Below are positions 60,174 to 64,000 of a DNA stretch of 64,000 bases, one piece after another. Position 1 is the first letter of the stretch. The number at the start of each line of letters is the position of its first letter. The notes beneath the pieces are model-generated. The model did no database searches. It was given only the letters and a program-made list of their open reading frames with translations, and was not told where the DNA came from. Location: assembly GCF_000175215.2 (NCBI RefSeq), contig NC_014816.1:1609001-1673000 (forward strand), read 5' to 3'. This DNA is from Asticcacaulis excentricus CB 48. Lineage in GTDB: Bacteria > Pseudomonadota > Alphaproteobacteria > Caulobacterales > Caulobacteraceae. Made by a program: the position numbers and the translations under genes.

Positions 60174-61472
60174 CTACGCCCGCTGCCCTGCGTCGGAACG
60201 CATCAGAAGATAACCCGGCACCGCCATCAGCAGGACCAGCGCGCCCGACAGGATCAGCAGATATTCCGGCGTTTCTACCCGCCAGGCCAAAAGAACGGCA
60301 GTCACAAACCAGCCGGCGCAGACGAGCGCAGGCCACAACTTACGCTGGGCCACCGCCGCCACGTACCACCCGGCTCCCATTAGGGCGCAGAGCGATATCG
60401 GATAAAGCATCCAGATGAGCCACAACTTTTGTGTGAAGGCAGCATAACCAAAGACAAGGTTCATAAACAGGTTGGCCAGCCCGACACCGCCAAATGCGGC
60501 ATTAATGGCCCGACTGCCGGCATTGGCGTGCGTCTTGTGCCGGTCGCGCCACAAAACCACGCTCAATATAACAAGAAACAGAATGGTCGGCAGGATTCCG
60601 TTGATCAGATGCCCCAAGGCCCCCATTCGGAGGCTGCCGCTCATGTCAAGACCGTGCAACAGGCATTGCACGCCGTACAGCAGGCCACCGGACAGGAGCA
60701 GCAAGCCGCCCGATAACTGCACCTGCTCGCCGCGATCGACCAAGGCCTTGATAAAGGCTAGAGCTTCCCGCGCGGCCTGCGGATCTGTGTCGGAACCTGT
60801 ATTGACAGATTTTTCGGTCCTGAGCGTTTCCAGCGCCCGCTCGCGCACCGACGACTGCTTCATCGCATAGCCCGGCGCGGCCATCAGCACCAGCAGGGCC
60901 ACTCCCAGACAGAAAAGATAGGCCGCCACGTGGGTCATCAGCACGGTTAGGGCTAGCGTCGTTAGGAACCAACCCGCCGAAACCAGACCCAGCCACAGCT
61001 TTCGCCGGATCAGGCTGGCGGCGTACCACACTGCACCCTGCATGGCGCAGATGACGATGGGGTACAAAAGCCAGATCGTCGTGGACTTGCGGCTGATCGC
61101 CAGCCAACCGAACGTCAAGGCAATGATCAGGTTTAGCAGTCCTGCTGAGGTGTAGCAGGCCGTCAGGGCGCGGGTCGCCACCCCGCCCTTCCCTTTGCGC
61201 TCGCGCCAGGCGACATAGACGATCACCCCCAGAAACGGCAGGGTCGGACCGATCGCCAAGCACAGACCATAGGACGACGGGACCTTAATCCAGCCCGCTT
61301 CGACAGCCGCGTAGATGAGCGTCTGAAGGCCATAGAGCAGCCCAGCCCAGAAGAAGACCAGCCCCGCCGAAGCCTGCGCACGCGGCCCTTCCCCGGGGAA
61401 GGATCGGGCAAATGCCAGATCCGCCGGTTCGGCAACACGCGATTTAAAAAATACCCGACCCATGATCAGCAA
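60174..61472 (-). CDS. Membrane protein with internal duplication
   Basis: 432 aa, about twelve membrane helices. Two halves, residues about 30-205 and 240-425, show the same pattern: FFWAGLLYGLQTLIYAAVEA versus LLSGGLLYGVQCLLHGLDMS, WLLYPIVICAMQGAVWYAAS versus WMLYPISLCALMGAGWYVAA, and ALLVLMAAPGYAMKQ versus ALVLLMAVPGYLLMR. The family is not recognised. The adjacent wHTH gene starts 5 nt after its stop, and an acyltransferase gene immediately precedes it. Confidence 0.75.
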   Translation of the reverse strand: MLIMGRVFFKSRVAEPADLAFARSFPGEGPRAQASAGLVFFWAGLLYGLQTLIYAAVEAGWIKVPSSYGLCLAIGPTLPFLGVIVYVAWRERKGKGGVATRALTACYTSAGLLNLIIALTFGWLAISRKSTTIWLLYPIVICAMQGAVWYAASLIRRKLWLGLVSAGWFLTTLALTVLMTHVAAYLFCLGVALLVLMAAPGYAMKQSSVRERALETLRTEKSVNTGSDTDPQAAREALAFIKALVDRGEQVQLSGGLLLLSGGLLYGVQCLLHGLDMSGSLRMGALGHLINGILPTILFLVILSVVLWRDRHKTHANAGSRAINAAFGGVGLANLFMNLVFGYAAFTQKLWLIWMLYPISLCALMGAGWYVAAVAQRKLWPALVCAGWFVTAVLLAWRVETPEYLLILSGALVLLMAVPGYLLMRSDAGQRA

Positions 61473-62696
61473 TCAGACTGTAGCGGTTGTTGCGGGCGAC
61501 TCGCGCTTGGGTGACACGCGCTTGCGACCCTCCAGAATCGCCCCGATGAAGCTGTACCTTACCAGAAGCTGATAGCTGAGCAGCGAAAGAAACAGCGTGC
61601 TCAGAACCGCCAGCGGCAGCTTGACGAAATAAGGCGCCGACAGGTTGAGTAGCAAGTACTGCATCAACAGCACCAGCGGTAGATGTACCAGATAGACCCA
61701 GTAGGCCGAATCCGCCACATAGCGCCAGAAGCGACTGGGTCGATCCAGAAAGCGCAGGGCGACGCCGGTCAGCCCCAGACACCAGCTCCAAAGGCCCAGC
61801 ACATAGGCTGCGGAATACAGAGCCCGCCACGCGCCCCCAGTCACCGCATCGGTTTCGGCCTGATGCCCACCCAGCCATTGCGCCGCGAGCGTCAAAGCCA
61901 CCGCTGAAAAGAGATTCAGAAACCCTTTCTTGCGGACCATCTCCAGCCGGTTAGCATTGCGATGCAGGCACCAGCCGAAGACGAAGGCCGACAGGTAGGC
62001 GGCGGCGGCCAGAGCGTTAGGGACAAACCCCTTGTCCGGCGTCGGGATTCCAAGCCAATGCTCCCATTGCGGCTGCACCTGAATAAGCAGCCACAACGGC
62101 AGGCCGAACACCAGCGAAGTCAGGTCCCAGCGGATGACAAAACCAAACAGGCTGTCGGCTGCGCGGCGCAAGGCCCCGGCGCTGTCTATAAAGGCCAGCA
62201 GGCCGCGCAGCGGTACACACACCGCATAAAGCAACAGCAGCATGTACAGGAACCAAAGGTGCGTCAGGGGAAAGGTCTCTGCCGTTAGGGGTGGCGGGGG
62301 TGCGGGCGGCTGGTTCGCCAGTGCCGGGTTGGCTTTCAGGGCGGCGAGAATGAGAACTGTGATGATGGCTGCCAGAACTGGAAACCAGAACAGGACCAGC
62401 GGCCCCGCCACGCGTTTTAGTCGATCTAGGAAAAAGCCCTTAGCCCCGCGCTTGCGATACAGCAGCCGCGCGAAAAAGCCGGCCAGTATGAAGAACAGGC
62501 TCATACGGAACATGTGGATGGTGAAAAACAAAACCCCTACCGCGGCATTGCCCGAAGGGTCGTTCACAATCCAGGCGGGCGGCGACATATAGGCCAGCCC
62601 GGCGTGCAGGATGATGCCCAAAAACAACGCGCCACCGCGTACCGCATCCAGCGCATAAAAGCGCGCGTCCCCTGTCATTTGCGTCTCATTCGTCAT
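61473..62696 (-). CDS. Acyltransferase 3 / OpgC-like membrane protein
   Basis: 407 aa from the ATG at 62696. About ten membrane helices. FYALDAVRGGALFLGIILHA is the acyltransferase-3 opening motif (R-G around a conserved His at helix 1), and WIVNDPSGNAAVGVLFFTIH continues it. It would acylate or modify surface glycans or osmoregulated glucans, from the cytoplasmic face of the inner membrane. It is the first gene of the three-gene operon; its stop directly abuts the next ATG. Confidence 0.88.
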   Translation of the reverse strand: MTNETQMTGDARFYALDAVRGGALFLGIILHAGLAYMSPPAWIVNDPSGNAAVGVLFFTIHMFRMSLFFILAGFFARLLYRKRGAKGFFLDRLKRVAGPLVLFWFPVLAAIITVLILAALKANPALANQPPAPPPPLTAETFPLTHLWFLYMLLLLYAVCVPLRGLLAFIDSAGALRRAADSLFGFVIRWDLTSLVFGLPLWLLIQVQPQWEHWLGIPTPDKGFVPNALAAAAYLSAFVFGWCLHRNANRLEMVRKKGFLNLFSAVALTLAAQWLGGHQAETDAVTGGAWRALYSAAYVLGLWSWCLGLTGVALRFLDRPSRFWRYVADSAYWVYLVHLPLVLLMQYLLLNLSAPYFVKLPLAVLSTLFLSLLSYQLLVRYSFIGAILEGRKRVSPKRESPATTATV

Positions 62697-62747
62697 GGCG
62701 CCCTCCTCCGGCGTCACCCCGGCCATAACGCCGTTGCATCGAATGGT

Positions 62748-62780
62748 ATAAACTGGTTTATATTTTAAACTAGTCTAAAA
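62748..62780 (-). promoter_or_regulatory. Two palindromic operator-like sites before the acyltransferase operon
   Basis: TAAACTGGTTTA at 62749-62760 (inside ATAAAC-N2-GTTTAT) and TAAACTAGTCTA at 62766-62777 fit one 12-bp consensus TAAACTRGTYTA, spaced 17 bp. They lie 53-84 nt before the ATG at 62696, where a -10/-35 is expected. The wHTH gene in the same operon is a good candidate binder. Confidence 0.6.
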
Positions 62781-62843
62781 ATGATAATTCCGTGAGCCGG
62801 TCGCCTCCGGTCGTGATTTGTGCAAAAAGCCGCTCACAGATTG

Positions 62844-62872
62844 TTGACTTGTGTGTGCGCTTCGCGTAGGAA
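62844..62872 (+). promoter_or_regulatory. Candidate promoter for rpmJ
   Basis: TTGACT (62844-62849), 17-bp spacer and TAGGAA (62867-62872), about 95 nt before the rpmJ start. The -35 is close to consensus. Confidence 0.5.
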
Positions 62873-62966
62873 CCGCGCCTCACACATGGCTTGAAGGCTT
62901 CGCCCCCGTCTGGGTTGTGCGAATTCGGTCAAAGCCTCAGTCATTACTTAGTCAAAGGTTGGGACC

Positions 62967-63092
62967 ATGAAAGTCCGTAGCTCGCTGAAGTCGCTGAAGA
63001 CCCGTCACCGGGACTGCAAGATCGTCCGTCGCAAGGGCGTGGTCTATGTCATCAACAAGACCGACCCGCGCTTCAAGGCCAAGCAAGGCTAA
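62967..63092 (+). CDS. rpmJ: 50S ribosomal protein L36, zinc-free (C-minus) type
   Basis: 41 aa: MKVRSSLKSLKTRHRDCKIV and a short C-terminus ending KAKQG. Only one Cys is present, instead of the four zinc ligands of the classical form, so this is the C-minus paralogue that does not need zinc. In many bacteria it replaces the Zn form under zinc limitation, but in Caulobacter-type genomes it seems to be the regular copy. It is too short for automatic calling and stands alone with its own promoter and terminator. Confidence 0.95.
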   Translation: MKVRSSLKSLKTRHRDCKIVRRKGVVYVINKTDPRFKAKQG

Positions 63093-63129
63093 TCGACCCC
63101 GATTAGACCCTGAGGGCTTACAGAATTCA

Positions 63130-63160
63130 GCGTCCGGAGCCCGCTCCGGACGCTTTTCTT
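63130..63160 (+). terminator. Rho-independent terminator after rpmJ
   Basis: A perfect 10-bp stem, GCGTCCGGAG / CTCCGGACGC, 4-nt loop, then TTTTCTT, 38 nt past the stop. Confidence 0.95.
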
Positions 63161-63285
63161 GTTTATCATCGCTACAAAATTCATCCACAGCTCAGGCGCG
63201 GCTGGCAAATCGCGACGTATTGAGCGGGTGATTCGCATGGTTTATGGTGAACGGGACCCTCGTTTTCCCTTTCAAGGATAATTTA

Positions 63286-63555
63286 ATGGCCGACGATCAG
63301 TCCGCTCACCCCGACGTCATCACCGCCGCCGCGCAAGGCCGTCTGAAATCGTTCATCGAGCGCATCGAACGCCTCGAAGAGGACAAGGCCGCCATCGCCG
63401 GCGATCTGAAAGACGTTTATGCCGAGGCCAAGGGCGAAGGTTTTGATACCAAGGTGATGCGTAAGGTGGTCAGCCTTCGCAAGAAGGATAAGGTCAAGCT
63501 GCAGGAAGAAGAAACCCTGCTGGACCTCTACCTGTCGGCCATTGGCGGGCTGTGA
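63286..63555 (+). CDS. gapR: Nucleoid-associated protein GapR (DUF2312)
   Basis: 89 aa from the ATG at 63286, preceded by AAGGA; an upstream GTG/ATG frame extension is not needed. GRLKSFIERIERLEEDKAAI and KDVYAEAKGEGFDTKVMRKV with VSLRKKDKVK are the GapR signature. In Caulobacter crescentus GapR binds AT-rich, overtwisted DNA ahead of replication and transcription and is needed for growth and asymmetric division. It forms coiled-coil tetramers. It is 71 nt before the next gene. Confidence 0.96.
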   Translation: MADDQSAHPDVITAAAQGRLKSFIERIERLEEDKAAIAGDLKDVYAEAKGEGFDTKVMRKVVSLRKKDKVKLQEEETLLDLYLSAIGGL

Positions 63556-63626
63556 TGTGTTCCTCTCCTGACAAAGGAGAGGATTTTTTATTTGACCCAA
63601 ATGCCTGAGCGGCGTGTGATGCTCAA

Positions 63627-64000
63627 ATGGCGTTCAAATCCAAAACGCCCGGCAAGGGGCTGACGCGCAAGAGTGAACTGAAGACAAAGGCCCCTCTCTC
63701 ATCACAGGGCGGCCTGACTTCCCGGTCGGCTGCGCCCAAACTGCCCTCCCCGCTCGATGAAAAGAAGGCGTTGCAAAAGCGCACTCTGCGAGCGCTGGAA
63801 CGCGCCAAAAAGACCGCCGCTGAGGCCGGCGTCGATCTGTCCGAATGGGAAAGCGACTTTATCGACAGCGTCAGCGACCGCGTCAAGACCTATGGCCGCG
63901 CCTTCGCCGATCCGGACAAGGGCGCAATCAATGGCACTTTGTCCCTGCTTCAGGGCGTTAAGTTGCGTGAAATCCGTCAGAAGGTGAAATCACGCGCCGC
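63627..64000 (+). CDS. Unknown basic protein, 3'-truncated by window edge
   Basis: 124 codons are visible from the ATG at 63627 and the frame is still open. The N-terminus is Lys/Arg rich (MAFKSKTPGKGLTRKSELKT), followed by a Ser/Pro linker and a helical part (ALERAKKTAAEAGVDLSEWE, then YGRAFADPDKGAINGTLSLL). A nucleic-acid-binding protein is plausible. It lies directly after gapR and may be co-expressed with it. Function unknown. Confidence 0.7.
   Translation, partial: MAFKSKTPGKGLTRKSELKTKAPLSSQGGLTSRSAAPKLPSPLDEKKALQKRTLRALERAKKTAAEAGVDLSEWESDFIDSVSDRVKTYGRAFADPDKGAINGTLSLLQGVKLREIRQKVKSRA

Overview
The window looks like chromosome from an alphaproteobacterium of the Caulobacteraceae, possibly Asticcacaulis or a near relative. 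The support is a GapR/DUF2312 gene, DUF1489 and DUF2336 proteins, a zinc-free L36 gene with a single Cys, a tRNA-His with discriminator A73 (an alphaproteobacterial trait), and a large TonB/ExbBD locus. The genus is inferred from gene content, not proven.

Layout. (1) 1-8473 is accessory DNA, visibly richer in A+T than the rest. It holds the end of an OmpA-like protein, a tight three-gene unit (GNAT with a PUA/EVE-like domain, an ASCH protein, a P-loop kinase-like ATPase), a converging pair (tail-anchored membrane protein and a second GNAT), a cytoplasmic trypsin-like protease, a tRNA-Leu(UAA) interrupted by a 211-nt group I intron, and a tyrosine integrase. The integrase lies between two 38-bp copies of the tRNA 5' half. 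(2) 8498-21921 is housekeeping: M28 peptidase and CinA-like protein, sfsA, an MprF-like synthase, a SPOR lipoprotein, panC, an FkbM methyltransferase, DUF1489, a cNMP-binding patatin, xth, two paralogous membrane-anchored proteins and NnrU. (3) 21922-31096 holds a 27-bp tandem repeat, a Gfo/Idh/MocA dehydrogenase, YnfA, a MATE exporter, a chemoreceptor, class II DAHP synthase and an O-antigen-ligase-like protein. (4) 31207-42357 holds the glmU-rpiA-gor operon, gph, tRNA-Val(CAC), a CPA2 antiporter, an N-formylglutamate amidohydrolase, folD, a ferredoxin-reductase-type flavoprotein and a 3-oxoacid CoA-transferase pair. (5) 42358-52736 holds an Mla-type lipid ABC transporter (STAS-MlaE, MlaF, MlaD, auxiliary lipoprotein), DUF2336, a degenerate hybrid histidine kinase, an HD hydrolase, a lytic transglycosylase and a ThiO-like oxidase. 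(6) 52872-58457 holds tRNA-His and a TonB/ExbB/ExbD cluster with three TonB-like proteins and an M48 protease. (7) 58458-64000 holds an MltB-like transglycosylase, an operon of acyltransferase, internally duplicated membrane protein and winged-helix regulator behind two palindromes, then rpmJ, gapR and the start of an unidentified gene.

The strongest observation is the tRNA-Leu locus. Intron core pairings P4 and P7 can be read directly. The second 5'-half copy keeps an intronless anticodon loop, and each copy has its own promoter-like sequence. This fits an integrase that inserts inside the 5' half of the tRNA gene and gives back a promoter plus 5' exon. The GNAT/PUA, ASCH and P-loop unit next to it is the best candidate for an undescribed accessory system, perhaps acting on RNA or nucleotides; that function is inference.
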